Part shown: positions 42,189-50,790 of the stretch, in pieces
How positions within the stretch are numbered: the stretch's first letter is position 1
Layout of the letters: each line of letters begins with the position of its first letter
Source of the DNA: Sphingomonas sp.
GTDB taxonomy: Bacteria > Pseudomonadota > Alphaproteobacteria > Sphingomonadales > Sphingomonadaceae
Direction of reading: 5' to 3'
DNA: 54,931 nt
NCBI RefSeq assembly: GCF_003248515.1
Contig: NZ_QFOB01000018.1
Coordinates: 1-54,931, forward strand
Made by a program: the position numbers and the translations under genes
The notes under the pieces: generated by a model
The model's database searches: none
What the model was told of the DNA's origin: nothing
What the model saw: only the letters and a program-made list of their open reading frames with translations

Positions 42189-43452
42189 GATAGCTTGCTC
42201 CCTGCGCTTGAGATATGTGAAGGACACCACCAGCGATCAGTTCGTCAGGGTCTATCGTAGGAGACCTGCTTGGCGCACGTCCTGCGACGATGGAGGCTCG
42301 GCGTCTCGAAACTTTCTCGGCCGCGAGCCTCACCTGATCATCCTCGATATGGACGTAGCGCATGAACGAGGTGATGGTTTTGTGTGCCGTCAGCGCCATC
42401 CCAACGCGAAGAGGGATTCCCGAGTTCGCGATATCGGTTGCCGCCCGATGGCGGATGCCGTGGGTCCCGACATGCAGAAGGCCTGCGGCCTCGACGATCC
42501 GCTTCCAGGCCGACCAGTAGCTGTGTTTGCTCAGATAACGATCTGGGCGATAAATTGCGGGGCAAACGAACGGCGATCCCTCGCGCCGTGGTACACGAGC
42601 CAGCAACTCGAGTGCTTCCTCCGTGAGCGGCTTTGAAATCCCGCCCGTCTTGCTATCAGGCCAGACAACCCGGCGTTCGTCGAGATCTATCCAGTCCCAG
42701 CGAAGGGTGACGATTTCGGACATGCGCGCCGCGAAGGCGAACTGGAGCCTGACGCCGAAGGTGAAGGACGGATGCTCCAACCCCTCGGCGTCTGCCCGAT
42801 CGAGATAGGCGAAGAGCTTTTCCAACTCGCGATTCTTAATGAGCCGGGTCTTCTTGCGCTCTGGATATCGAGGGATCAGCCTGCAGGGATTGGTACCGTC
42901 GGTTCGATAACCCCACAGCTCCGCGCAGTTAAACATCTTCTTGAGGCAGGCAAGGGTGGTGTTGGCAGCGCCGGGGGTATGGGCGAGCTGCATCATCAAA
43001 GCCGCTACGTCGGGGCGCGTGAGGTCGGCTACCTTGATCTTTCCCAACGCGGGAATGATGTGATTCTTGATGTTTTGACGATTGCGCGCGACGCTGCTCG
43101 GCTTGTTGTGCGGAATTGAGTGCTGCTCGATGAACTGCTCGCAAAATTCCCTGATCGTCGGATTGGTTCGAGCGCGAGTTTTGTCCAGAGACGGGTCACC
43201 GCCTGCGCGCACCCTGGCTTGCCATTCCTGAGCGAGGGTTCGTGCCTGCTCGACGGTCAGTTCACCGAATTGGCCGATCGCAGGTTTGCGCCGGTTACCG
43301 CCGACCGTGCGATACGAAAGCATGAAGACCTTGCGTCCGCCGGGCGTAACCTTGCATAGGAACCCAGGAACGACGGTATCGCGAAGCTCGTAGTCGGATT
43401 TTTCCGGGCGGGCGCTCTCGATGGCGGTTTTCGTAAGTTTGAGCGTGGGCAT
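42181..43452 (-). CDS. int: Tyrosine integrase of the island (P4-like)
   Basis: 423 residues from the ATG at 43452, with GGAG seven bases upstream. The N-terminal arm domain (TKTAIESARPEKSDYELRDT) is the DUF4102-type arm-binding domain of P4-like integrases. Catalytic residues are Arg in FAARMSEIVTLRW (about 241), His-x-x-Arg in THGIRHRAATD, His in LTAHKTITS and the nucleophile Tyr366 in SFMRYVH. It integrates and excises the island. Its start is only about 175 bases from the tRNA fragment, the usual place for an integrase near its att site. It is followed by the excisionase-like gene. Confidence 0.94.
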   Translation of the reverse strand: MPTLKLTKTAIESARPEKSDYELRDTVVPGFLCKVTPGGRKVFMLSYRTVGGNRRKPAIGQFGELTVEQARTLAQEWQARVRAGGDPSLDKTRARTNPTIREFCEQFIEQHSIPHNKPSSVARNRQNIKNHIIPALGKIKVADLTRPDVAALMMQLAHTPGAANTTLACLKKMFNCAELWGYRTDGTNPCRLIPRYPERKKTRLIKNRELEKLFAYLDRADAEGLEHPSFTFGVRLQFAFAARMSEIVTLRWDWIDLDERRVVWPDSKTGGISKPLTEEALELLARVPRREGSPFVCPAIYRPDRYLSKHSYWSAWKRIVEAAGLLHVGTHGIRHRAATDIANSGIPLRVGMALTAHKTITSFMRYVHIEDDQVRLAAEKVSRRRASIVAGRAPSRSPTIDPDELIAGGVLHISQAQGASYHG

Positions 43453-43626
43453 TTCGGTCTCCGGACTGCCCATTTTCCAGGTGCCACATAGGAGCCACGG
43501 GAAAGTGAAGCGGATCGTAGTAGGTCTAAGCCAGTCGGAGAATACCGCTAGGCAAGCTCCTGATAAACAGGGACTATTCTAGTTTCAGCGCGTTCTGGCG
43601 TAGACTGTCGTAGCACCGATTCGGAA

Positions 43627-43680
43627 ATTCAAAATCGGATTCCGCAAGGAGTGCTGGTTCGAGCCCGGCCAGGGGCACCA
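43627..43680 (+). other. Probable attR: 3' fragment of tRNA-Leu(CAA)
   Basis: The bases read as the anticodon loop, variable arm, T-arm and acceptor 3' strand of a tRNA-Leu ending in CCA: TTCAAAATC (anticodon CAA), TTCCGCAAGGAGTGC (variable arm), GGTTCGA (T-loop) and CAGGGGCACCA. The 5' half, which should begin like GCCCCTG, is absent upstream. The 3' remnant beside an integrase is the standard sign of attR. The intact copy, rebuilt at attL, should be left of the window. The exact crossover within the core is not visible here. Confidence 0.8.
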
Positions 43681-43704
43681 ATTTCCGACCTCGGGGAATG
43701 AGTG

Positions 43705-44304
43705 ATGACCGGAACCACCGAGCCCGAGGCTCCCCCGAAACTGCCGGTGCCGGAAGAGGTGGCCGATGCGATCCGCACCCTGATCCGCTGGGCTGGTGAT
43801 GATCCCGAGCGTGAAGGGCTGCTGGATACGCCCAAGCGCGTGGCGCGTGCCTGGAAGGAATATTGCCAGGGCTATCTCGAGGATCCCGCGCATCATCTGA
43901 GCCGCGTGTTCGAGGAGGTCGGCGGCTATGATGAGATCGTGCTGCTGAAGCAGATCCCGTTCCAGTCGCATTGCGAGCATCATATGGCGCCGATCGTGGG
44001 AACGGCCTCGATCGCCTATCTGCCGACCAACCGGGTGGTGGGAATATCGAAGCTGGCGCGCGTGCTGCACGGCTTCGCACAACGCCTTCAGGTGCAGGAG
44101 CGGCTCACGGCCGAAGTGGCGGATTGCATCTGGGAGCATCTCCATCCGCAGGGCGTGGCCGTCGTGATCGAGGCGCAGCATGGCTGCATGACGGGGCGCG
44201 GCGTGCGCGTGCACGGCGTGGGGATGACGACCAGCCGGATGATGGGCGTATTCCGGGAAGATGAGAGAAGCCGCCGCGAAGTGCTTGCCTTGATGGGATA
44301 TTGA
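43705..44304 (+). CDS. folE: GTP cyclohydrolase I
   Basis: 199 residues from the ATG at 43705, with GGGGA eight bases upstream. FolE makes dihydroneopterin triphosphate from GTP, the first step of folate (and biopterin-type) synthesis, as a cytosolic decamer. Zinc ligands are in the SHCEHHMAP motif and the HGCMTGRG motif; GISKLARVLHGFAQRLQ is the central conserved segment and RVHGVGMTTS lies near the C-terminus. It is the first chromosomal gene after the island. Only 24 bases separate it from the tRNA CCA end, so its native promoter was probably that of the tRNA. Confidence 0.96.
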   Translation: MTGTTEPEAPPKLPVPEEVADAIRTLIRWAGDDPEREGLLDTPKRVARAWKEYCQGYLEDPAHHLSRVFEEVGGYDEIVLLKQIPFQSHCEHHMAPIVGTASIAYLPTNRVVGISKLARVLHGFAQRLQVQERLTAEVADCIWEHLHPQGVAVVIEAQHGCMTGRGVRVHGVGMTTSRMMGVFREDERSRREVLALMGY

Positions 44305-44338
44305 TCGGCCGGGCGAGCCTGCCGATCGCAGGGTGGCC

Positions 44339-45268
44339 TCAGCTGTTGCCGATGGCGCCATCCGCGACGCGGAAGCGGACCTCCCGTTCCTTGAAATCGA
44401 CCGCGACCCGCTCGAAGCTGCGCAGAACGTCCATACCCACCAGGATCGCCGGCTTGTCGTCTATGCCGAACAGGGCGAAGGTCCGCACGTCGGCATAGGC
44501 GATCGGCATGTCTCCGATGAGGAGGCCGCCGAGCCGGATGCGCGGGATGACGGAGGCTTCGGCGGGAATCTCCGCTCCGGTGACGCCGACGAGCGTCGTC
44601 ATGTGCACGTCGCGGCCGCCGCCGCGCTTCTGCATGATCTTGCGCAGCGCGAGATTGCCGACCGTATTTTCGGCGCCCGTATCGATGATTGCGTGGACCT
44701 TGAGATTGCCGATGCGCGCGTCGGTGAGGATCAGCTGGCCGAAGCGGCTGCGCCCGGTGACGACGATCACATCCGGATCACCATCCATGGCTTCCCGCGC
44801 GGAGGCGGCGATGGTGATGCGGTTGCGCCGGAAATCCATCAATATGCGTTGGTCGCGCAGCGCATCGATGCCGAGGAAGCCGGCTGACCCCAGCGATCGT
44901 TCCGGCAAAACGGGGGCGGCGATGCCCTTGCGCTCGCGCTGGCCGACACGGATCGAATCGACCAGCACGGTGGAGACGGGAACCGGCCCGGCAATGCCAT
45001 AGACGGTGACGGTCTTGCCGCTCGGCAGGGAGAGATGGCTGGCGAGGCGATCGGAAACGACGCTGCGATCCGCGCCGGTATCGATCGTGAAGCTGAACGG
45101 GCCGGCGCCGTTGACGTGCGTTTCCACCGTCATGCGCCGGCCGGAATCGATCGAGGTGGCGAGCGTCTCGTCAGGTTCCGCTCCGCTGCCGAGGATGAAG
45201 GAGGGGAGAACCGGCGTGGTGACGGAAGCGAGCCCGGCCAGCATCATGCCCAGCGCATATGTGCTCAT
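44339..45268 (-). CDS. Exported retropepsin-like aspartic protease family protein
   Basis: 309 residues from the ATG at 45268, with GGAG eight bases upstream. The N-terminus is hydrophobic (YALGMMLAGLASVTTPVL), a probable signal sequence. Two retropepsin lobes each have the Asp-Thr-Gly motif: FSFTIDTGADRSVVS near residue 60 and VHAIIDTGAENTVGN near residue 190. The second lobe ends with LVGMDVLRSFERVAVDF, the conserved G.d.l..f motif. It is expected in the periplasm. It is convergent with folE and lies downstream of era on the same strand, separated by about 100 bases. Confidence 0.85.
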   Translation of the reverse strand: MSTYALGMMLAGLASVTTPVLPSFILGSGAEPDETLATSIDSGRRMTVETHVNGAGPFSFTIDTGADRSVVSDRLASHLSLPSGKTVTVYGIAGPVPVSTVLVDSIRVGQRERKGIAAPVLPERSLGSAGFLGIDALRDQRILMDFRRNRITIAASAREAMDGDPDVIVVTGRSRFGQLILTDARIGNLKVHAIIDTGAENTVGNLALRKIMQKRGGGRDVHMTTLVGVTGAEIPAEASVIPRIRLGGLLIGDMPIAYADVRTFALFGIDDKPAILVGMDVLRSFERVAVDFKEREVRFRVADGAIGNS

Positions 45269-45374
45269 CCCATCGCCTCCATGCCCGCCATGCTGCGGAT
45301 TGCGCGGAGGGTGCGCCCGAATCGGGCCTTTCGCAAGGGGCGGGGTAGAGCGCGGCCGGGCGTGAAGCCGATCG

Positions 45375-46280
45375 CTAGTCCACCCAGTCCAGCCCGATAT
45401 CACGGTAGAGAGAACGATCCTCTTCCCAGCGCGGATTCACTTTCACGTGCAGGAACAGATGGACCGGCTTGCCGATAATGGCGGCAAGCTCGGTACGGGC
45501 GCGCTGGCCGATCTCCTTCAGTCGCGCGCCCTTCGCGCCCAGCACGATCGCCTTCTGCGTTTCGCGGCCGACCAGGATCTGCTGGTGGATCGCGACGGAG
45601 CCATCCTTGCGCTCCTCATATTTCTCGGTCTCGATCGCGCTGGCATAAGGCAGCTCGGCGTGGAGTTGCAGATAGAGTTGCTCGCGCGTGACTTCGGCCG
45701 CGAGCATGCGATCGGTGGCATCGGACACCTGATCCTCGGGAAAATGCCACGGCCCGTCCGGCATGCGCTTCGCCAGATCCGTCTTGAGCTGGGGCACGCC
45801 ATCGCCGGTCATCGCGGAGACGAAATAGATAGCCTCGGGGTTCAGCATGGCCTGAAGTTCGGACGCGAGCGCGAGGAGGGGACCCTTGTCGGCTACGTCC
45901 ACCTTGTTGAGGATCACGATCTTGGGCTCTGCCAGCGCCGCGATCTGATCCACCAGCGCGCGGATGCGGCTGGAGAATTTGGCCTTCGCGTCGATCACGA
46001 GAGCGACGAGATCGGCCCCCTCGGTGCCGCCCCAGGCGGCCGAGACCATCGCCCGATCGAGCCGGCGCTGGGGATCGAAGATGCCGGGCGTATCGACGAG
46101 CAGGATCTGGGCGTCGCCTTCGATGGCGAGGCCCATCAGGCGCGCGCGCGTCGTCTGCGCCTTCGGGCTGACGATCGCGACCTTCTGGCCGACGAGTGCG
46201 TTCACGAGCGTCGACTTGCCGGCATTGGGCGCGCCGAGAATGGCGACGAGGCCACAGCGCTGATTGGGGGATGGCTCCAT
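45375..46280 (-). CDS. era: GTPase Era
   Basis: 301 residues, the usual Era length. The G-domain motifs are GAPNAGKST (G1), DTPGIFD (G3) and NKVD (G4). The C-terminal KH domain has ETQKAIVLGAKGARLKEIG. Era binds 16S rRNA near its 3' end and helps assemble the 30S subunit. It is the last gene of the lepB-rnc-era unit, the standard order in alphaproteobacteria. Confidence 0.97.
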   Translation of the reverse strand: MEPSPNQRCGLVAILGAPNAGKSTLVNALVGQKVAIVSPKAQTTRARLMGLAIEGDAQILLVDTPGIFDPQRRLDRAMVSAAWGGTEGADLVALVIDAKAKFSSRIRALVDQIAALAEPKIVILNKVDVADKGPLLALASELQAMLNPEAIYFVSAMTGDGVPQLKTDLAKRMPDGPWHFPEDQVSDATDRMLAAEVTREQLYLQLHAELPYASAIETEKYEERKDGSVAIHQQILVGRETQKAIVLGAKGARLKEIGQRARTELAAIIGKPVHLFLHVKVNPRWEEDRSLYRDIGLDWVD

Positions 46281-46347
46281 CGCCTTCCCCTAGGGGCGAA
46301 ACGGGCGGGGGGGAAGCATTGAGCGCGCCGTCGGCCAGCGCGCCGCC

Positions 46348-47019
46348 TTACAGAAGCTGCGCGAGCAGCGCTGAGGCCGCTTCCTTTTCGGCATCCTGCT
46401 TGGACGATCCGGTCGCCGTGGCCGATCCGCCGCGTTGCCCCGCAACCGTGACCCGAACGGTGAAGATCGGCGCATGATGCGGGCCGGACCGGGCATCGAG
46501 ATCATAGACCGGCGGCTTGCAGCGATTGGCGGCAGCCCATTCCTGTAGCGCGGATTTGGGATGTTTCGGCGCCTGGGTGACCGTCTCCACGCGCTCTTCC
46601 CAGGCGCGGTGGACGAAAGCCTCGGCGGTCGCGATGCCGCCATCGAGATAGAGAGCGCCGATCAGCGCCTCCACCACATCGCCAACGACATTGTCGCTGC
46701 CCTGCGCGCCATCGTCGCGCGCCTGCTTGCCAAGGATCAGCATGGCGGGCACGCCGATCTCGCGCCCGATCGCGGCGCACGTCTCCCCGCTGACGATCGC
46801 GTTGAAGCGCATCGAAAGGCTGCCTTCGGGCTCGTTCGGATAGCGGCGATAGAGCCAGGCGGAGGCGATCAGGCCCAGCACGCGATCGCCAAGAAATTCC
46901 AGGCGCTCATAATGCGCCTCGCTGTGGCTGCCATGGGTAAGCGCTCGGCGGAACAGGGCGAGGTCGCGCGGGGCATGGCCCAGCTTCTGTTCGATCCAGG
47001 CGGCGAGAGGATCCGTCAT
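46348..47019 (-). CDS. rnc: Ribonuclease III
   Basis: 223 residues. The RNase III signature ERLEFLGDRVLGL is at residue 40, and the metal-binding acidic residue lies in GDVVEALIGALYLDGG. The last 70 residues are a double-strand RNA-binding domain (KSALQEWAAANRCKPPVYDL, then GSSKQDAEKEAASALLAQL). It cuts structured RNA, including the rRNA precursor. Between lepB (54 bases upstream) and era (67 bases downstream). Confidence 0.97.
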   Translation of the reverse strand: MTDPLAAWIEQKLGHAPRDLALFRRALTHGSHSEAHYERLEFLGDRVLGLIASAWLYRRYPNEPEGSLSMRFNAIVSGETCAAIGREIGVPAMLILGKQARDDGAQGSDNVVGDVVEALIGALYLDGGIATAEAFVHRAWEERVETVTQAPKHPKSALQEWAAANRCKPPVYDLDARSGPHHAPIFTVRVTVAGQRGGSATATGSSKQDAEKEAASALLAQLL

Positions 47020-47073
47020 CGTCCGTGGGTGGGGGCGGGGCCAGCGGGTGTCAAGCCGGGCCGCACGGTGCGT

Positions 47074-47853
47074 TTACAACCCCTTGAGGATCCGATCGGC
47101 GCGGATCGCGCCACGCCAGGACGAGGGCGCCGTCCAGCGCCAGCTGCCGTCGGTGGACAGAAGAATCGTGCGCGCACGGCCGATCAGGTTTGCGATCGGC
47201 ACCAGCCCGACCGCACCCCCCTCCTGCGCGGAAAAGCGGCTGTCGGCGGAGCGATCGCGATTGTCACCCAGCACGAAGAGGAGCCCCGACGGCACTTTGA
47301 GTTCCGCCATGTCGTCCGCATCGTCGCGGGCGATATCGAGTACCGCATAGGTTCGGCCGTTGGGCAGCATTTCGGCATATCGGGGGTAGCGGCACAGGCC
47401 CTCGCCCCGATCGCCCCTTTCCAGCTTCACCCGCGTTCCGGGATCCGGATGGCAGGGGCTGTTGGGGGAGACCGGCGCCACGAAATCGTCGATCGGCCAG
47501 CGTGGTATCGGCCGGCCGTTCAGGATCACGATCCCATCCTTCACCGCCACCCGATCGCCGGGCAGGCCGATGAGCCGCTTCACATAGGTCTGCTGGCCGG
47601 AGGGCGGCGCATGGAAGACGATGATATCGCCGCGCGAGGGCAGGGCGCCCGCCGATCGGCCCGAAAAGGCGAGCGATCGCCGCGCCGCGCCAAAACGCCA
47701 CTTTTCGACAAGCAGCGTATCGTTCACCATCAATGTCGGCAGCATCGATTCCGATGGAATCGAATATGGCGCCGCAACGAGGGATCGGATCAGGAACGCC
47801 GCGAAGGCGGCAGCAGCGAGCGTTGCGAGCTCCACGACCAGACGGCGCGACAT
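47074..47853 (-). CDS. lepB: Signal peptidase I
   Basis: 259 residues. One N-terminal membrane segment (LATLAAAAFAAFLIRSLVAA) is followed by the catalytic Ser in YSIPSESMLPTL and the catalytic Lys in YVKRLIGLPGDRV. The later box VLGDNRDRSADSR is also present. It removes signal peptides at the outer face of the inner membrane. First gene of the lepB-rnc-era unit; divergent from pgi. Confidence 0.96.
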   Translation of the reverse strand: MSRRLVVELATLAAAAFAAFLIRSLVAAPYSIPSESMLPTLMVNDTLLVEKWRFGAARRSLAFSGRSAGALPSRGDIIVFHAPPSGQQTYVKRLIGLPGDRVAVKDGIVILNGRPIPRWPIDDFVAPVSPNSPCHPDPGTRVKLERGDRGEGLCRYPRYAEMLPNGRTYAVLDIARDDADDMAELKVPSGLLFVLGDNRDRSADSRFSAQEGGAVGLVPIANLIGRARTILLSTDGSWRWTAPSSWRGAIRADRILKGL

Positions 47854-47951
47854 GGGCCGCGGCCATTGCGGACCATGCGCGTGCCGGTCAAGTGTGGAAC
47901 AAGCGACGCCTGCCGCGTTTCTGGCCGGGCATCCCGCTGGAGGACGATTTC

Positions 47952-49451
47952 ATGGTCAAGAAAACAGATTACGCCCCGATCTTCGATCTGCCGCAGAGGC
48001 GGCTTCTGGATCTGTTCGCGGCGGAGCCAGAGCGGCTGGGCAATCTGTCGTTCGATGCCGCCGGCATCCATTTTGATCTTTCCAAGACGCATCTCGACCA
48101 GCCGATGATCGCGGCCTTCCTCGCGCTGGCGGCGAAATGCGATTTCGATGGGCATCGTCGGGCGCTTTTCGCAGGCGAGATCGTCAACCCGACCGAAGGC
48201 CGCCCGGCCGAGCATCCGGCCGAGCGCGGCGTGGGCAAGGCGGAATCGGTGGAAAGGGCCAAGGCCTATCAGGCCCGCATGCGTGCGCTGATCGATGCGA
48301 TCGAGGGCGAGGCGCTGGGGCCGATCCGCCATGTGCTGCAGGTGGGCATCGGCGGTTCCGCGCTTGGCCCGAATCTCCTCGTCGATGCGCTTGGGCGCGA
48401 TTCCGATCGCTATGACGTCGCGGTCGTCTCCAACGTGGATGGCGCGGCGCTGGACGAGGTGTTCAGGAAATTCGATCCCAGCGCGACCCTGCTGGCCGTC
48501 GCCTCCAAGACCTTCACCACTACCGAGACGATGATGAACGCCGAAAGCGTCATCGCCTGGATGCAGGAGGGCGGGGTGGAGGATCCCTATGGCCGCGCCG
48601 TGGCGCTGACGGCCGCGCCCGACAAAGCGATGGAATGGGGCATAGACGAGACGCGCATCCTGCCTTTCGCGGAAAGCGTCGGCGGGCGCTATTCGCTGTG
48701 GTCTTCGATCGGGTTCGGCGCGGCGCTTGGCCTCGGCTGGGACGCCTATGAGGAACTGCTGGAGGGCGCGGCCGAGATGGACCGGCACTTCATGCTGACC
48801 GCGCCCGAGAAGAATCTGCCGCTGATCGCGGCTTTCGCCGATCGCTATTATGCGGTGGTGCGCGGTTACGAGACGCGCGCCGTCTTCGCCTATGACGAGA
48901 GGCTGCGCCTGCTGCCGAGCTATCTCCAGCAGCTGGAAATGGAATCGAACGGCAAGGGCGTGACGATCGAAGGCGCGCCGCTGGATATCCCCTCTTCCCC
49001 GATCACATGGGGTGGCGTGGGCACCGACGCGCAGCATGCCGTCTTCCAGCTGCTCCACCAGGGCGTCCATGTGCTGCCGGTGGAGTTCATCGCCTCGATC
49101 GATCCCGGCCATTCGCTGGACGACGGGCATCATCACGCGCTTCTCGCCAGTTGCTTCGCGCAGGGCGCGGCGCTGATGGCGGGCAAGGGCAATGAGGATC
49201 CGGCGCGCGCCTATCCGGGCGATCGTCCCTCCATCACGATCCTGCTCAATCAGGTGGATCCGCGTACGCTGGGCGCGCTGATTGCCTTCTACGAGCATCG
49301 CACCTTCGCGAATGCGGTGCTGACCGGAATCAATCCGTTCGACCAGTTCGGCGTGGAACTGGGCAAGCAGATGGCGAAGGCCATCTCGACCGAGGGCACG
49401 GGTAATTTTGACGTATCGACCAAGGATTTGATCGCGCGCGCCTTTGGCTGA
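47952..49451 (+). CDS. pgi: Glucose-6-phosphate isomerase
   Basis: 499 residues from the ATG at 47952, with GGAGG eight bases upstream; a longer frame open upstream crosses the lepB start and is not used. Conserved parts are VGIGGSALGPNLLVDAL, SKTFTTTETM, VGGRYSLWSSIGFGAAL and EMESNGKGVTIEG. It interconverts glucose 6-phosphate and fructose 6-phosphate in the cytosol. In sphingomonads the Entner-Doudoroff route dominates, so it works mostly in gluconeogenesis and polysaccharide supply. Divergent from lepB. Confidence 0.97.
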   Translation: MVKKTDYAPIFDLPQRRLLDLFAAEPERLGNLSFDAAGIHFDLSKTHLDQPMIAAFLALAAKCDFDGHRRALFAGEIVNPTEGRPAEHPAERGVGKAESVERAKAYQARMRALIDAIEGEALGPIRHVLQVGIGGSALGPNLLVDALGRDSDRYDVAVVSNVDGAALDEVFRKFDPSATLLAVASKTFTTTETMMNAESVIAWMQEGGVEDPYGRAVALTAAPDKAMEWGIDETRILPFAESVGGRYSLWSSIGFGAALGLGWDAYEELLEGAAEMDRHFMLTAPEKNLPLIAAFADRYYAVVRGYETRAVFAYDERLRLLPSYLQQLEMESNGKGVTIEGAPLDIPSSPITWGGVGTDAQHAVFQLLHQGVHVLPVEFIASIDPGHSLDDGHHHALLASCFAQGAALMAGKGNEDPARAYPGDRPSITILLNQVDPRTLGALIAFYEHRTFANAVLTGINPFDQFGVELGKQMAKAISTEGTGNFDVSTKDLIARAFG

Positions 49452-49485
49452 GGCGGGCGATTCGGTGAAATTTCCGGGGTAACGT

Positions 49486-49513
49486 GCGGGCCGGGATCCT
49501 TATTCCCGCCCGC
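49486..49513 (+). terminator. Hairpin after pgi
   Basis: Arms GCGGGCCGGGAT (49486-49497) and its near-complement (49502-49513) form a stem with a four-base loop, 35 bases after the pgi stop. No T-run follows, so intrinsic termination is only possible. Confidence 0.35.
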
Positions 49514-49634
49514 GCGTTGCCGCACGGTGATCGATGATCACGCGACGGTAGCCTGTCCTTTTTGTGAGAAAGCCGCGCGATTTTGCCGCGGGGTGACGCG
49601 GGAAAATGTTTCCCGGGATCGCAGCTTTGTGATG

Positions 49635-49655
49635 TTTTTGTGCACTGCACAAAAA
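49635..49655 (+). promoter_or_regulatory. Candidate PhaR-type operator upstream of the phasin gene
   Basis: A perfect 10-base inverted repeat, TTTTTGTGCA and TGCACAAAAA, around one central base. Its core TGC-N3-GCA matches the motif bound by PhaR, the repressor of phasin genes in alphaproteobacteria and others. A second related word (TGCGTTGCAGCA) lies closer to the gene at about 49688-49699. The palindrome is 60 bases before the GTG start. Binding is inferred, not shown. Confidence 0.55.
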
Positions 49656-49715
49656 TAGGTTGTATTTGCCGTCGGCCTCACATATTTGTGCGTTGCAGCA
49701 AGGGCGGAGAGAGCA

Positions 49716-50621
49716 GTGGAAAAGGAAGACCGCGCTCCAGTGATAGCCAAGGGTGAGGCGCCGAAGCCGGTTGGCCGCAAGGCGCCGGCAAAGGCCGCAA
49801 CCCCTTCGATCGTTGCCGCGACCGAAAATGTCGTCGCTGAAAAGCCGGCACCCGCTCCTGTCGCGAAGGTGCAGGAAACGGCGCCTAAACCCATCGAGGC
49901 TCCTGCCAAGCCGGTTGCCGTCGCCAAGACGGTCGCGCCGGTGGAAGTGAAGGCGCCCGCCGAACCGAAGCCGGTCGCAAAGGCCGCGCCCAAGGCTCCG
50001 GCAAAGGCGCGCCCGGTCGTCAAGCCGGTCGCCCCCGTAAAGGCGAAGGCGCCCGTAAAGGTCGCTGCGCCCGTGAAGAAAGTGATCAAGGCCGTCGCGT
50101 CGCCGGCCAAGACTGTGGAATCGAAACCGGCGAAGCCTGCGACGCTCGCCACCACCGTGGAAGGAACACCCGCAATGGCCACCGTTTCAAAGCCCGCCGA
50201 AGCCACCGAAAAGGCCGCCGCGATGCTCGGCGAGATGAATACCCGCTTCAAGACCGCCTTCGAGAAGAGCTCGAAGCTGGGCGAGGAACTGGTTGAATTC
50301 ACGAAGGGCAATGTCGAGGCGATCGTCGCTTCCGCCCGCGTCGCTGCCAAGGGCGGCGAATCGCTGGGTCAGGACGCCGCCGAATATGGCAAGAAGAGCT
50401 TCGAGAGCGCGATGGCGACCTTCAAGAGCTTCGCCGCCGTGAAGTCGCCGACCGAGCTGTTCCAGTTGCAGTCCGATTTCGCCAAGTCCTCGTTCGACAG
50501 CGCCGTCGCCGAAGCCTCGAAATTCTCCGAGTCGGTGATGAAGCTGGCCGGCGACGTGGCCCAGCCGCTCTCGACCCGCTACGCGCTCGCCGCCGAGAAG
50601 ATCAAGGCCGCGACGCTCTGA
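49716..50621 (+). CDS. Phasin with a histone-like Lys/Ala/Pro-rich N-terminal tail
   Basis: 301 residues from the GTG at 49716, which has GGAG six bases upstream; a TTG at 49686 is less likely. Residues 1-150 are a low-complexity Lys/Ala/Pro/Val tail resembling histone H1 and the DNA-binding part of PhaF. Residues 160-300 are the phasin domain of amphipathic helices (MNTRFKTAFEKSSKLGEELV, then SYSxxS-like repeats) that coats polyhydroxyalkanoate granules. An internal ATG at 50175 with an AAGGA upstream could give a short phasin without the tail. A PhaR-type palindrome lies upstream. Confidence 0.88.
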   Translation: MEKEDRAPVIAKGEAPKPVGRKAPAKAATPSIVAATENVVAEKPAPAPVAKVQETAPKPIEAPAKPVAVAKTVAPVEVKAPAEPKPVAKAAPKAPAKARPVVKPVAPVKAKAPVKVAAPVKKVIKAVASPAKTVESKPAKPATLATTVEGTPAMATVSKPAEATEKAAAMLGEMNTRFKTAFEKSSKLGEELVEFTKGNVEAIVASARVAAKGGESLGQDAAEYGKKSFESAMATFKSFAAVKSPTELFQLQSDFAKSSFDSAVAEASKFSESVMKLAGDVAQPLSTRYALAAEKIKAATL

Positions 50622-50680
50622 ACGGCTTTCGCATCGGGTCCTGTGGGCCCGCTGCCTGAACGGTAACGTTGCGTATCGAA

Positions 50681-50716
50681 AGGGCGGTCGCGGTGACGCG
50701 GCCGCCCTCTTCATTT
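50681..50716 (+). terminator. Intrinsic terminator after the phasin gene
   Basis: AGGGCGGTCGCG (50681-50692) pairs with CGCGGCCGCCCT (50697-50708) with a GTGA loop and one G-U pair. CTTCATTT follows. The stem is about 60 bases after the phasin stop. Confidence 0.7.
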
Positions 50717-50790
50717 CGGGCGCAACACTTGCAGCCGGCGGGCGGGCTGCATATTCTTGTCCGTCTCCCGCCACAGGACGCCGACCCTTG

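Noticed and set aside
43574..44361. Minus-strand frames reading through the tRNA fragment and folE
   Set aside because: They translate the tRNA-Leu 3' end and the antisense of folE; frames of this kind next to tRNA genes are known artefacts.
46561..48108. 515-residue plus-strand frame across rnc, lepB and the pgi start
   Set aside because: It crosses three well-supported genes and has no Shine-Dalgarno sequence or domain.
47790..49298. 502-residue minus-strand frame opposite pgi
   Set aside because: Exact antisense of pgi with no domain; long antisense frames are normal at this GC content.
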